A stretch of 64,000 nt of DNA from Streptomyces iranensis (GTDB lineage: Bacteria > Actinomycetota > Actinomycetes > Streptomycetales > Streptomycetaceae): the NCBI RefSeq assembly GCF_017874715.1, contig NZ_JAGGLR010000009.1:62001-126000 (forward strand). Reading direction: 5' to 3'. Under the pieces are notes generated by a model that saw only the letters and a list, made by a program, of their open reading frames with translations, was not told where the DNA came from and ran no database searches. The first letter of the stretch is position 1, and each line of letters begins with the position of its first letter. Below are positions 8,106 through 15,616 of the stretch, piece by piece. Made by a program: the position numbers and the translations under genes.

Positions 8106-8654
8106 GTGTCACTCGCTCTCCGTGCCACCGCGGTCGGCGCGGCCCTGCTGTTTCTGGCCGGCTGCGGTGGAGGCGATCGGACACATGGCGCCGGCCACGA
8201 GCAGAAGAAGGTGTCCCCCGACACCAAGGAGTTCGCCAAGCCAGGGAAGCCCGCGCCGCTGACGAAGATCGCCGATGCCATCGGCTGCAAGGCCACGATC
8301 GTCACCGAGGCGGAGGAGCTGCGCCAGGGCTCCTGCGGGTCCGGTCAGAAGCGGTTCACGATGGTCACCTTCGCCACCGACAAGGGCCAGCACGACTGGC
8401 TGACCACGTCGAAGGACTACGGGGGCATGTACCTGGTCGGCAAGCGCTGGTCGGTCACCGGCCTGTCCATGGGCTCACTGGAGCCCCTGCGCGAGAAGAT
8501 CGGCGGATCGCTCGAGAAGGGGATGTCCATGTCCCACGGCGGGTCCCACGGCGGGACCAAGACGGGGGACGGAATGGACGGCATGGACAGGATGGACGGC
8601 ATGGACGGCATGGACGGCTCGGCGAGCCATGCCGGTCACGACGGGAAGAAGTGA
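8106..8654 (+). CDS. Small lipoprotein with Met-Asp-Gly-rich tail
   Basis: 182 residues from the GTG 5 bases after GGGAGG. The N-terminus VSLALRATAVGAALLFLAGC is a short lipoprotein signal with lipobox LAGC. The middle (about 45-145) is a compact domain with two cysteines (IGCKATI and GSCGSG) that could pair. The tail carries MSMSHGGSHGG and a repeated MDGMD run, a Met/His-rich stretch that could bind metal (inference). I do not recognise the family. It follows the YxFxxD lipoprotein by 92 bases on the same strand and probably belongs to the same surface redox locus. Confidence 0.75.
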   Translation: MSLALRATAVGAALLFLAGCGGGDRTHGAGHEQKKVSPDTKEFAKPGKPAPLTKIADAIGCKATIVTEAEELRQGSCGSGQKRFTMVTFATDKGQHDWLTTSKDYGGMYLVGKRWSVTGLSMGSLEPLREKIGGSLEKGMSMSHGGSHGGTKTGDGMDGMDRMDGMDGMDGSASHAGHDGKK

Positions 8655-8697
8655 CCGCGGCGCCCGCCGACCAGGCGGTGAGCGTGACTCAAGCCCC

Positions 8698-9375
8698 TCA
8701 GGCCGCCCGGGAGTCCGCCCACTTGACCAGGTCCGGGTCGGCGAGGGTGGAGACCCACACATCGACCGGCGGGGGCTCGTCCACCGGCTTGCGCGGGCCC
8801 ACGCCGAGCACCCTCAGGCCGGCGCGCGAGGCGGACAGAAACCCACAGTGGGAGTCCTCCACCGCGAGGGCGTCCCCGGGGGCCGCCCCGCACAGCCGGG
8901 CGGCCTCCAGATAGACGTCGGGATACGGTTTGGGCCGTACGTCCCCCTCGGGGACCAGCACATGGCCGAAGTACCGCAGCAGCCCGGCCTTGGCGAGCCC
9001 GTCCTCGACGACGTCCCGCGGGCAGTTGCTGGCCACGGCCAGCGGTGCGAAGGTGGCCGCCTTCGCGACCAGTTGGGGCGCCCCCGGCATGGTGACCGGG
9101 TCGTCGGCCACCAGCCGGCGGAAGGCGTCCAGGAGTTGTCCGGTCATTTCGTCGGCAAGTTCGGGGCGACCGGCGAACTCGGCCAGCATTCGGCCGCATT
9201 CGGTGTAGTGGAGCCCCTTCGTGCGCCGCGCGAACTCCTCGTCGGAGGCGGTTCCATGGCTTCTGAGGACCACTTCGCGCGCCTCCTCCCAGTGTCGTTC
9301 GGAATCCATCAGGGTGCCGTCACAGTCGAAGACGATTGCGGCTGGGGTCCATCCGAGAAACTTTTCGGCTGTCAT
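8698..9375 (-). CDS. HAD-superfamily phosphatase
   Basis: 225 residues. Motif I is VFDCDGTLMDSE (Asp nucleophile about residue 17), motif II is ASNCPRD, motif III uses the Lys in RPKPYPDVY, and motif IV is AVEDSHCG, all in order, with a C1 cap of the beta-phosphoglucomutase type between motifs I and II. It should hydrolyse a small phosphoester. It lies downstream of the AfsA/ScbA homologue on the same strand across a 273-bp gap. Gamma-butyrolactone synthesis by AfsA enzymes gives a phosphorylated butenolide that must be dephosphorylated, and phosphatase genes sit beside afsA homologues in other Streptomyces, so this enzyme is a good candidate for that step (inference). Confidence 0.88.
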   Translation of the reverse strand: MTAEKFLGWTPAAIVFDCDGTLMDSERHWEEAREVVLRSHGTASDEEFARRTKGLHYTECGRMLAEFAGRPELADEMTGQLLDAFRRLVADDPVTMPGAPQLVAKAATFAPLAVASNCPRDVVEDGLAKAGLLRYFGHVLVPEGDVRPKPYPDVYLEAARLCGAAPGDALAVEDSHCGFLSASRAGLRVLGVGPRKPVDEPPPVDVWVSTLADPDLVKWADSRAA

Positions 9376-9523
9376 CTGTCTGCCGTTCCATGGGAGGTGG
9401 AGGAATCGGCGCAGGGGATGCCTGTACCCGCGGGAGCCGCGCGGTGGAAATCGTCCTGGCGGCTCGTAAGGGCGCTGCGCGCCGACCGCTGTTGTCGTAC
9501 AGGCCGTGGGATTCGCCTGCCCG

Positions 9524-9549
9524 AAACATAACGATCACTACGTTAGTTT
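9524..9549. promoter_or_regulatory. Candidate autoregulatory-element-like operator
   Basis: The 26-bp site starts aaacataacg and ends cgttagttt; the inner arms TAACG and CGTTA (9529-9545) are perfect with a 7-bp spacer, and the outer AAAC/GTTT ends also mirror each other. It lies 149 bp upstream of the phosphatase start. The shape and size resemble gamma-butyrolactone receptor operators, but I cannot score it against a matrix. Confidence 0.4.
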
Positions 9550-9591
9550 GATGACCCGCAGTAAGCAAGAGGCTACTCAGTGTCGGCGTTT

Positions 9592-9651
9592 TGTTCGTCG
9601 TTCAGCCTGTCCGTCGTCATAGTGTTCGTCGCACGGCATGTTCGTCGCTCA
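9592..9651. repeat. Four imperfect 15-16-bp direct repeats ending at the scbA stop
   Basis: tgttcgtcg or tgtccgtcg recurs at 9592, 9608, 9623 and 9639. The last copy reaches the stop codon of the minus-strand AfsA/ScbA homologue (9649-9651), so the array forms the start of its 3' untranslated region. Confidence 0.8.
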
Positions 9652-10581
9652 GAGGTACTGGAGCACGCCGACCGCCGTGCAGATACCGGCCTGGCGCAGC
9701 CGGAAGACACACGTCCGGCCGTGGGAGGTGCACTCGACCACGGCCGGCGGATACGACTCGGTGAAGCGGATCGCCTTCATCCGACAGGCGACGGGCCGGG
9801 TCAGCGCCCCACCGGTGGCCAGCGCCGCGGCCTGCCGGGCGCCCTCCAGCAGGACCAGGCCCGGCATATGGTCGCTCCAGTGGTCGAAGAAGAACGGATG
9901 GCGGGGGTCGGCGGGGTCGAGGTAGACCACTCCCCCGTCCCTTACCACCAGGACGTCCCGGGCCGCCGGAACGGCCAGTTGCGCAGGTGAGGGCCGTACG
10001 GCGGCACGCAATCTGCGGCGCGCGGTGTGCCCGTGGACGGCGGCCCGGGTCTCCGCGTAGGTGGTGCCGTCGAGGAAGCGCGCGGTGCCCCCGGCCCATG
10101 CGAAGAGCTTGCCGCCCGCCGACAGCACGACATCCAGCCGCATCCCGGTGACGAAGCGTCCGCAGGGGCTGGTGCGGATGTCGGTGACGGCGGCCCGGCA
10201 GGTGATGTCGGAGGCCCCGTACGGCGCCCGGGGCTCGGTCTCGGGGTCCAGCCGGTAGGAGATGTCGCGGATCAGGAAGTGCGCCCCCGCGGGCACCGCG
10301 TAGAACCGCGTGGGGATGTAGATCCCCAGCTCGCGCAGGGTTTCCGCGATCATCAGCGGATGATGGCGGCCGTCTCCGCCGTGCGGGAAGGTGGGATGGG
10401 ACCTCGGCCACTGGGCCGCGGCCTCGAACCGGTTGTCACCGTGCGTACGCACATCGGTGAGCAGCACCTCGGCCACCGAGACCCGGTGCACCGCCTCCCG
10501 CGCCACCGTGCGGGACCAGCTGAGCGGCCGCCCGGCGGGACCGGACGGCTCCGAAAGGCCATGAGCCTCACGAACGATCAC
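9649..10581 (-). CDS. scbA: AfsA/ScbA-type gamma-butyrolactone synthase
   Basis: 310 residues from a GTG. Two A-factor hot-dog domains are visible: REAVHRVSVAEVLLTD at about 28-43, and FFFDHWSDHMPGLVLLEGARQA at about 240-262 (given here in overlapping pieces: FFFDHWSDHMPG, then LVLLEGARQA), both diagnostic of the family. AfsA/ScbA joins dihydroxyacetone phosphate to a beta-ketoacyl-ACP, the committing step to gamma-butyrolactone signals. It is divergent from a ScbR-like TetR gene with a 105-bp spacer, the classic arrangement. No Shine-Dalgarno fits the GTG; a TAGTAT hexamer ends 6 bases before it, so the message may be leaderless. The symbol is by homology and arrangement; this copy could be one of several paralogues. 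Confidence 0.9.
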   Translation of the reverse strand: MIVREAHGLSEPSGPAGRPLSWSRTVAREAVHRVSVAEVLLTDVRTHGDNRFEAAAQWPRSHPTFPHGGDGRHHPLMIAETLRELGIYIPTRFYAVPAGAHFLIRDISYRLDPETEPRAPYGASDITCRAAVTDIRTSPCGRFVTGMRLDVVLSAGGKLFAWAGGTARFLDGTTYAETRAAVHGHTARRRLRAAVRPSPAQLAVPAARDVLVVRDGGVVYLDPADPRHPFFFDHWSDHMPGLVLLEGARQAAALATGGALTRPVACRMKAIRFTESYPPAVVECTSHGRTCVFRLRQAGICTAVGVLQYL

Positions 10582-10587
10582 CTTAAA

Positions 10588-10593
10588 ATACTA
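10588..10593 (-). promoter_or_regulatory. Possible -10 of a leaderless scbA transcript
   Basis: On the minus strand TAGTAT is followed by six bases and then the GTG start, the spacing that puts transcription start at the start codon. The surrounding 20 bp are unusually A/T-rich for this chromosome. No convincing -35 is seen. Confidence 0.45.
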
Positions 10594-10686
10594 ATAATGT
10601 TTGACCTGTCTCGCCTCATCACCATCTCAGGCCGAAAGTCCGCTAAGTTCTCCCCGTCACATCCGACGGGGAAGGACGGCGAACAC

Positions 10687-11328
10687 GTGCAACAACGGGC
10701 CGAACAAACACGCCGATCCCTTCTGGAGGCCGCAGCGTTCCTTTTCGACGAACGGGGATACGCGGGAACGAGCATCAGCGACATCACCTCCCGGTCCGGC
10801 CACACCAGCGGCGCGATCTATTTCCATTACACGAGCAAGGAAAGGCTCGCCCTCGCCGTGGTGGAGGAGCACTTCGCCACCTGGCCCCCGCTGATCGAGC
10901 GCTTCGCCGCCCTCGACACCCCGCCCCTGGAGCAACTCGTCCGGCTCAGCTTCGCGGTGGCCCGCGCCTTCCGCGATGACATCGTGGTGCGGGCCGGAGC
11001 CCGGCTGTGGGCCGAGCGCACCCTGATCGAGGCCCCCATGCCACCGCCCTTCGTGGGGTGGATCGACGCGGTGGGGCAGCTGATGGAGAAGGCGCGCGCC
11101 GAGGGCGATCTGGCCACGCACGTCGACCCGCTGCCCGCCGCCCGGACCGTCGTATGCGCCTTCTTCGGGCTGCACACCGTCTCCGAGGCGCTCGACGGGC
11201 GGCGGCTCGTCGAGGACCGGCTGGCCGATCTGTGGACCCTGCTGCTGCCCTCGATCCAGGCCCGGCCCGGGGACACGCTGGGCCTGCTGGCGCTCGCCCG
11301 CGGCGACGCCGCGCCGCCGTCAGAGTGA
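10687..11328 (+). CDS. scbR: ScbR-like TetR-family gamma-butyrolactone receptor
   Basis: 213 residues from a GTG 10 bases after GAAGGA. The N-terminal helix-turn-helix (ISDITSRSGHTSGAIYFHYT, then SKERLALAVV) is typical of butyrolactone receptors, and the Trp in LWAERTLIE and helices after residue 85 form the ligand pocket. Receptors of this type bind operators near their own and the synthase gene and leave DNA on binding the signal. The head-to-head arrangement with the scbA homologue supports the call; pseudo-receptors look alike, so ligand binding is not proven. Its end overlaps the end of the convergent SDR gene by 9 bp. Confidence 0.88.
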   Translation: MQQRAEQTRRSLLEAAAFLFDERGYAGTSISDITSRSGHTSGAIYFHYTSKERLALAVVEEHFATWPPLIERFAALDTPPLEQLVRLSFAVARAFRDDIVVRAGARLWAERTLIEAPMPPPFVGWIDAVGQLMEKARAEGDLATHVDPLPAARTVVCAFFGLHTVSEALDGRRLVEDRLADLWTLLLPSIQARPGDTLGLLALARGDAAPPSE

Positions 11329-12003
11329 GGCGCCCGCACACATCACCAGCGTCTGGCCGGTGACCGCGCCACCCTCCGGGCCCAGCAGGAACGACGTCAG
11401 CCCCGCCACCTCCTCCGCACGGACCAGCCGTCCCAGCGGTGGCAGCACGGGCGGGGTGCGGCTACGGCCGGGATCCCGCAGCATGGGGGTGTCCGTCGGC
11501 CCCGGCGCCACCACGTTGACCGTGACCGCCCTCGGCGCCAGCTCGGCCGCCCAGGACCGGGCCAGCGCGGGCAGCGCCGCCTTGGTGGCGGCGTACTGGC
11601 TCTTGCCGGGGACGCCCGTCATCGTCCGGCTGCCCACCAGCACCACCCGGCCACCGTCCGCGACCCGGTCCACCAGCGTGTCCACCAGGACGCCCGCCGC
11701 CTGCACATGGATCCGCCACATGAGGGATCCGTCCTCGGGGTCGAGCTCCCCCAGCCGCGCCGAGCGCTGAACGCCCGCCGCGTGCACGATCGCGTCCACC
11801 CCGGACACCGGGGCGAGCACCTCGGGGAGGCCCTCCGGCCGGGACAGATCGGCCGGAATCCAGTGCAGCCGCGCAGCCGTGTGCGCGGGGGCCGTACGGC
11901 TGAGCCCGGTGATCCGCCACCCCTCGTCCAGCAGCCGGGCGGCGATCGCGGCGCCGATACCGGAGCTGACGCCGGTGACCACGGCGTGGCGGGACTCAGC
12001 CAT
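11320..12003 (-). CDS. Short-chain dehydrogenase/reductase
   Basis: 227 residues. TGVSSGIG at residues 10-17 is the nucleotide-binding motif, HAAGV the structural NAG-like motif, and S...YAATK the catalytic Ser, Tyr, Lys set; the C-terminus VTGQTLVMCAG is typical of FabG-like ketoreductases. The start overlaps the sialidase-fold gene stop by 8 bp, so it is translationally coupled to that gene. Its 3' end meets the ScbR-like gene. It may act with the sialidase-fold protein, or provide the ketone or butenolide reduction of butyrolactone synthesis; the operon structure favours the first and the position favours the second. Confidence 0.85.
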   Translation of the reverse strand: MAESRHAVVTGVSSGIGAAIAARLLDEGWRITGLSRTAPAHTAARLHWIPADLSRPEGLPEVLAPVSGVDAIVHAAGVQRSARLGELDPEDGSLMWRIHVQAAGVLVDTLVDRVADGGRVVLVGSRTMTGVPGKSQYAATKAALPALARSWAAELAPRAVTVNVVAPGPTDTPMLRDPGRSRTPPVLPPLGRLVRAEEVAGLTSFLLGPEGGAVTGQTLVMCAGASL

Positions 12004-13201
12004 CGGCCGCCCAATCCGGTGCGACGCGGACGTACTTGATGGCCTGGCGGTGGTAGGTGTAGGCGATGTGCAACGTGCCGTCGGAGCCCTGCCGGATGGT
12101 GGGGTAGGACAGCTCGCGGTTGAGCCGGTCGCGTGAGTTGTTGGTCAGACAGTGTCCGTCGCCGGTGTCCAGATCGCGCCGTACGGGCCAGGTCAGGCCG
12201 TGGTCGGAGGACAGCGCGAGGGTCATCGGGGCGCGGGGCGCGCCCCAGAAGGAGCCGGGTGCGGAGTCGTCCGGCGTGGCGGCCGGGGCCGGTGTCTCTC
12301 CGGTCCGCCCCTCGTCGTCGATCTCGTCGTAGAGGGACACGCGGCGGGCCGTGGCGTCCGCACGGCTGCTGTGGTTGTAGACCAGCGCGAGCCGCCCGTC
12401 GGGGAGCGGGACGTACTGCACGGAGGAGTTGTTGTTGGGCAGTTCGGTGCGGACCGGCTCGCTCCAGGTCTCCCCGCCGTCGGTGCTGTGCGAGCGGTAC
12501 ACCGCGTCCGCCCAGCGGCTGCGGAAGAGGGCCAGCAGGGTGGTGTCCGGCAGTTGGTGCACATTCATGTGCACACAGCCGGTCGAGCCCGGCACCGGCC
12601 GCTCACGCCAGGTCCGCCCCTGGTCGTCGCTGATCATCACCGCGCTGGTGTCGCGGTCGCCGACCCATTTGACACCGGGGGTGGCCACGCAGTGGAACAC
12701 CGGCAGCAGCCACCGCCCGGAGTCCAGGACGGCCACCGGCTGACGGATGAACACCCCGCCCGCCTCGGTGGCCGGGAACAGCGTCCTCGGCGCGCCCCAG
12801 GTGACGCCCGCGTCGGCGGACACCCGCAGCCGGACCTCGGCGGTGTCCTGATCGCCCGCCCGCTGGGCGGTGTACAGCAACCACAGCTCCCCGGCCGGGG
12901 TCGGGAACAGCAGCGGGTTCTGCTCCGAGCGGGTGTCGTCGTCCGAGAGCCGCACCGGCTCGGTCCAGGTGCCGGCCCCCGGGGCGAGCCGCGAGAACCA
13001 CACGGAGATGTCCGGCACGCCCTCCTGCGTACCCCCGAACCACACACAGCCGAGGTCCCCTCCGGGCAGCACAGTGAGGTTGGCGGCATGGTTCTGCACG
13101 GCAGGCGCGGGCAAGAACGCCTCCTGGCGCGCCGGATCGTCCGGGCGCGCCCGGAGCCGCCCGTCCGTCGGCGGTGTCGCGGTGTCATGGTCGGCGGTCA
13201 T
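11996..13201 (-). CDS. Sialidase-fold (BNR/Asp-box) protein, apparently cytoplasmic
   Basis: 401 residues from the ATG 9 bases after AAGGAG. Four Asp boxes are visible (SADAGVTW, SDDQGRTW, STDGGETW, SSDHGLTW), giving a six-bladed beta-propeller as in exo-alpha-sialidases. It begins MTADHDTATPP and has no signal peptide or anchor. No sialic acid lyase, kinase or epimerase gene is present, so a role in sialic acid use is unsupported. It precedes the SDR with coupled translation and follows the importer operon after a 532-bp repeat region. Propellers of this type can act as isomerases or hydrolases on sugar-derived substrates, and this one probably handles an imported acid-sugar conjugate (inference). 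Confidence 0.8.
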   Translation of the reverse strand: MTADHDTATPPTDGRLRARPDDPARQEAFLPAPAVQNHAANLTVLPGGDLGCVWFGGTQEGVPDISVWFSRLAPGAGTWTEPVRLSDDDTRSEQNPLLFPTPAGELWLLYTAQRAGDQDTAEVRLRVSADAGVTWGAPRTLFPATEAGGVFIRQPVAVLDSGRWLLPVFHCVATPGVKWVGDRDTSAVMISDDQGRTWRERPVPGSTGCVHMNVHQLPDTTLLALFRSRWADAVYRSHSTDGGETWSEPVRTELPNNNSSVQYVPLPDGRLALVYNHSSRADATARRVSLYDEIDDEGRTGETPAPAATPDDSAPGSFWGAPRAPMTLALSSDHGLTWPVRRDLDTGDGHCLTNNSRDRLNRELSYPTIRQGSDGTLHIAYTYHRQAIKYVRVAPDWAADG

Positions 13202-13733
13202 GGCGCCGTGCTCCTTATGATTGTGGTGATACGGAAATGTCCACGGCCGAGCGGCACGGCGGGCCGCCACCCGGGAGCAGGCCCGAGGGGCGCGGTGCCC
13301 GCCCGACGGGCGTCCGGGGTCCAGGGGCGGAGCCCCGGCCACGGCAAAGGGCCCTCCCGCGGCACGCGGCCCCGCACCACCCGGAACCCCGGGCACCCGC
13401 GGGGCGCTTCGGGCCCCGCGAAGGACCCTCCCGGCCCCCGCCTCGCCCGCACCGCACGGCACGGCGCCGCCACGGCACGAGAGCCAGGCCCCCACGGGGC
13501 GTTCGGGGTCCAGGGGCGGAGCCCCGGCCACGGCAAAGGGCCCTCCCGCGGCACGCGGCCCCGTACCACCCGGAACCCCGTGCGCCCCGGGGGGCGCTTC
13601 GGGCTCCCGCCTCGCCCGCACCGCACGGCGCGGCGCCGCCACGGCGCGCGAGCCAGGCCCCCACGGGGCGTTCGGGGTCCAGGGGCGGAGCTCATGGTTC
13701 GGGAAGGGGCGGGGTGGGGAAAGAGCCACGGGT
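13202..13733. repeat. Intergenic tandem repeat array with ggggtccaggggcggagcccc units
   Basis: No gene is visible here. The 5' end (13202-13315) holds the sialidase gene leader. From 13316 a unit that begins ggggtccaggggcggagc recurs at 13505 and 13674 (spacing 189 and 169 bp; the second unit lacks about 20 bp), and the third copy is cut short at about 13690. Units share gagccaggcccccacggggc and ccctcccgcggcacgcggcc. The head of the unit is self-complementary (ggggtcc...gcggagcccc) and similar elements are scattered in Streptomyces intergenic regions. The array separates the aldo/keto reductase from the sialidase-fold gene and may act as a transcription barrier or merely reflect amplification. 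Confidence 0.85.
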
Positions 13734-14753
13734 CTACCGGTTGTACGCGGGCATCGGCCCCCGCAGCCGCGCCCCCACCTCGTCGCACGCCGCCGCCACA
13801 TCCGCCGGAAGGGGCCCCGCCGCCGCGGCGGCCAGGTTGGCGCGGAGGTGCTCCACGCGGGAGCCGCCGAGCAGCAGCGCGTCCGCTCCGTCCCGCCCGA
13901 GCAGCCAGCGCAGCGAGAGGTCGACCAGCGGGATGCCCGCCTCCTCGGCGATCCGCGACAGGCTCCGTACGGCCTCGAAGAGCCCGGCGTCCCAGTAGCG
14001 CCGCCGGTACATCTCGGCCATCCGCGAGTCGCCGAAGCGCCCCGACTCCGGCTGCTCCTCAAAGGTATGACGTCCCGTCAGCAAGCCGCCGCCCAGCGGG
14101 TTGTAGACCATGGTGCGCAGCCCGCTGGTGGCCGCGTACTCCCGGTACTCCTCCTCGATCCGCCGGGCCAGCAGGTTGTACAGCTGCTGGGCCACCACCG
14201 GGCGCGGCGCGCCGACCCGGTCGGCGGTGTGGGTGATCTCGGCGATCTGCCAGGCGGCGTAGTTGGAGACGCCGAGCGCGAGGATCTTGCCCTCGGTGAC
14301 GAACTCGGCGACCGTGCCGAGGGTCTCCTCCAGCGGCGTGGCCCGGTCGGGCTGGTGCAGATAGAACAGGTCGACATGGTCGGTGCCCAGGCGGCGCAGG
14401 CTGCCGTCGAGGGCCGCGCGCATTCCGCGCGCGGACAGCGGTGAGTGGCCGCCGGCGTCGGAGTGCGGCATACCGGCCTTGGTGGCGAGCACGATCCGGT
14501 CGCGGCGGCCGGGCAGCAGCTCGGCCAGGATCGTCTCGGTGGTGCCGCCCGCGTAGGCGTTCGCGGTGTCCACCCCCGTCACCCCGGCGTCCAGCGCGGT
14601 GTCCAGCATCGCGGCGGCGCCCGCCCGGTCCACCGTGTCACCGAAGGTCATGGTGCCGAGCACCAGCCGCGAGAGCGGCACCGGGATGCCCGGCAGGGCG
14701 ACCCCGCCGGGAGACGCCTGGCTGGTGGTGTGGGTATGTGCGTGCGCGTTCAC
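13734..14753 (-). CDS. Aldo/keto reductase
   Basis: 339 residues from the GTG in the GTGA overlap with the upstream ATPase stop. The TIM-barrel family pattern is clear: LVLGTMTFG, then GVDTANAYAGGTTE (catalytic Asp and Tyr), LATKAG (Lys), and YLHQPDRATPLEE (His). NADPH-binding residues follow near LLLGGSRVEHL. It should reduce or oxidise a carbonyl or sugar alcohol. It is the last gene of the importer operon, which suggests it acts on the imported compound. The N-terminus MNAHAHTHTTS is His-rich and probably disordered. Confidence 0.9.
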   Translation of the reverse strand: MNAHAHTHTTSQASPGGVALPGIPVPLSRLVLGTMTFGDTVDRAGAAAMLDTALDAGVTGVDTANAYAGGTTETILAELLPGRRDRIVLATKAGMPHSDAGGHSPLSARGMRAALDGSLRRLGTDHVDLFYLHQPDRATPLEETLGTVAEFVTEGKILALGVSNYAAWQIAEITHTADRVGAPRPVVAQQLYNLLARRIEEEYREYAATSGLRTMVYNPLGGGLLTGRHTFEEQPESGRFGDSRMAEMYRRRYWDAGLFEAVRSLSRIAEEAGIPLVDLSLRWLLGRDGADALLLGGSRVEHLRANLAAAAAGPLPADVAAACDEVGARLRGPMPAYNR

Positions 14754-15616
14754 TGCGTCGCCCCTGGTTCCTGGTCGGCCGCGACAGGTTCCTGGTCGGC
14801 CGCGATCGCGGACACGAGGGCACGCGGTTTGCGTCCCCGCATGGTCGTCGGGTCGAGCGCCGCCCGCCGCAGCGCCCGGGTGTAGGGGTCGGCGGGCGCG
14901 GAGAGCACCGTGCCGGTGGGCCCGGACTCGATGATCCTCCCGGCGCGCATCACCACCACCTCGGAGCTGATCTCGCGGACCACGCCGAGGTTGTGGGAGA
15001 TGACGATGTAGGCGAGCCCCTGTTCGGTCTGGAGCTCCCGCAGCAGCTGGAGCACCTGGGCCTGTACGGAGACGTCCAGCGCGGAGGTGGCCTCGTCGCA
15101 CACCAGCAGCTCGGGGCCGCCGGCCAGGGCGCGGGCGATGCCGATCCGCTGCCGCTGGCCGCCGGAGAACTCGGCCGGACGGCGCTGGAGGGCACCGGCG
15201 GGCAGCCCGACCTGGTCGATGAGGGCGGCGGCGCGGCGGGCGCGTGCGGCCCCGGAGCGCATGCCGTTCAGCCGCAGCGGCTCGGCCACGATCTCCTCGG
15301 CCGTCAGATGCGGGTCCAGGGAGCCGTACGGATCCTGGAAGACCATCTGCACCCGCTTGCGCAGCGGACGCAGCCGCCGCTCGGGCAGGCCCGCGATATC
15401 GGTGCCGTCGAGCAGGATCCGGCCCCGGGTGGGGCGCAGCAGCCGGACGATGGAGCGGGCGATGGTGGACTTGCCGCAGCCGGACTCGCCGACGACGCCG
15501 AGCGCCCCGCCGGGCGGTACGGCGAAGCTGACGCCGTCCACCGCGCGGAAGACACCGTCGGCGACCGGGTATTCGACCACCAGGTCCTCGACGGCCAGCA
15601 GGGGTGTGGGGGTCAC
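14750..15616 (-). CDS. Opp/Dpp-type ABC transporter ATPase (OppF-like)
   Basis: 288 residues. Walker A is GESGCGKST, the Q-loop VFQDPYGSLDP, the signature FSGGQRQR, Walker B LLVCDEATSALD, and the switch His lies in ISHNLG. The PYTRALR motif near the end is typical of OppF/DppF subunits. It overlaps both neighbours by 4 bp, so translation is coupled through the operon. The last residues contain a duplicated VAADQEP heptad from a 21-bp tandem repeat (14766-14805), an in-frame extension not needed for activity. Confidence 0.92.
   Translation of the reverse strand: MTPTPLLAVEDLVVEYPVADGVFRAVDGVSFAVPPGGALGVVGESGCGKSTIARSIVRLLRPTRGRILLDGTDIAGLPERRLRPLRKRVQMVFQDPYGSLDPHLTAEEIVAEPLRLNGMRSGAARARRAAALIDQVGLPAGALQRRPAEFSGGQRQRIGIARALAGGPELLVCDEATSALDVSVQAQVLQLLRELQTEQGLAYIVISHNLGVVREISSEVVVMRAGRIIESGPTGTVLSAPADPYTRALRRAALDPTTMRGRKPRALVSAIAADQEPVAADQEPGATQ
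14766..14805 (-). repeat. 21-bp tandem duplication at the end of the OppF-like gene
   Basis: ggttcctggtcggccgcga occurs at 14766-14784 and 14787-14805. It duplicates VAADQEP 14 bases before the stop codon, in frame. It fits the gene-end duplication pattern described in findings. Confidence 0.9.

Noticed and set aside
9649..12003. Part of an antibiotic biosynthetic gene cluster
   Set aside because: No PKS, NRPS, terpene cyclase or similar core enzyme lies in the 64 kb; only signalling-type genes are present.
11996..13201. Sialic acid catabolism
   Set aside because: No NanA, NanK or NanE-like gene, no sialic acid transporter type, and no export signal on the sialidase-fold protein.
13202..14062. 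Upstream extension of the sialidase-fold protein through the repeat region
   Set aside because: The extension is translated repeat DNA; the ATG at 13201 has a good AAGGAG box and starts the homologous region.
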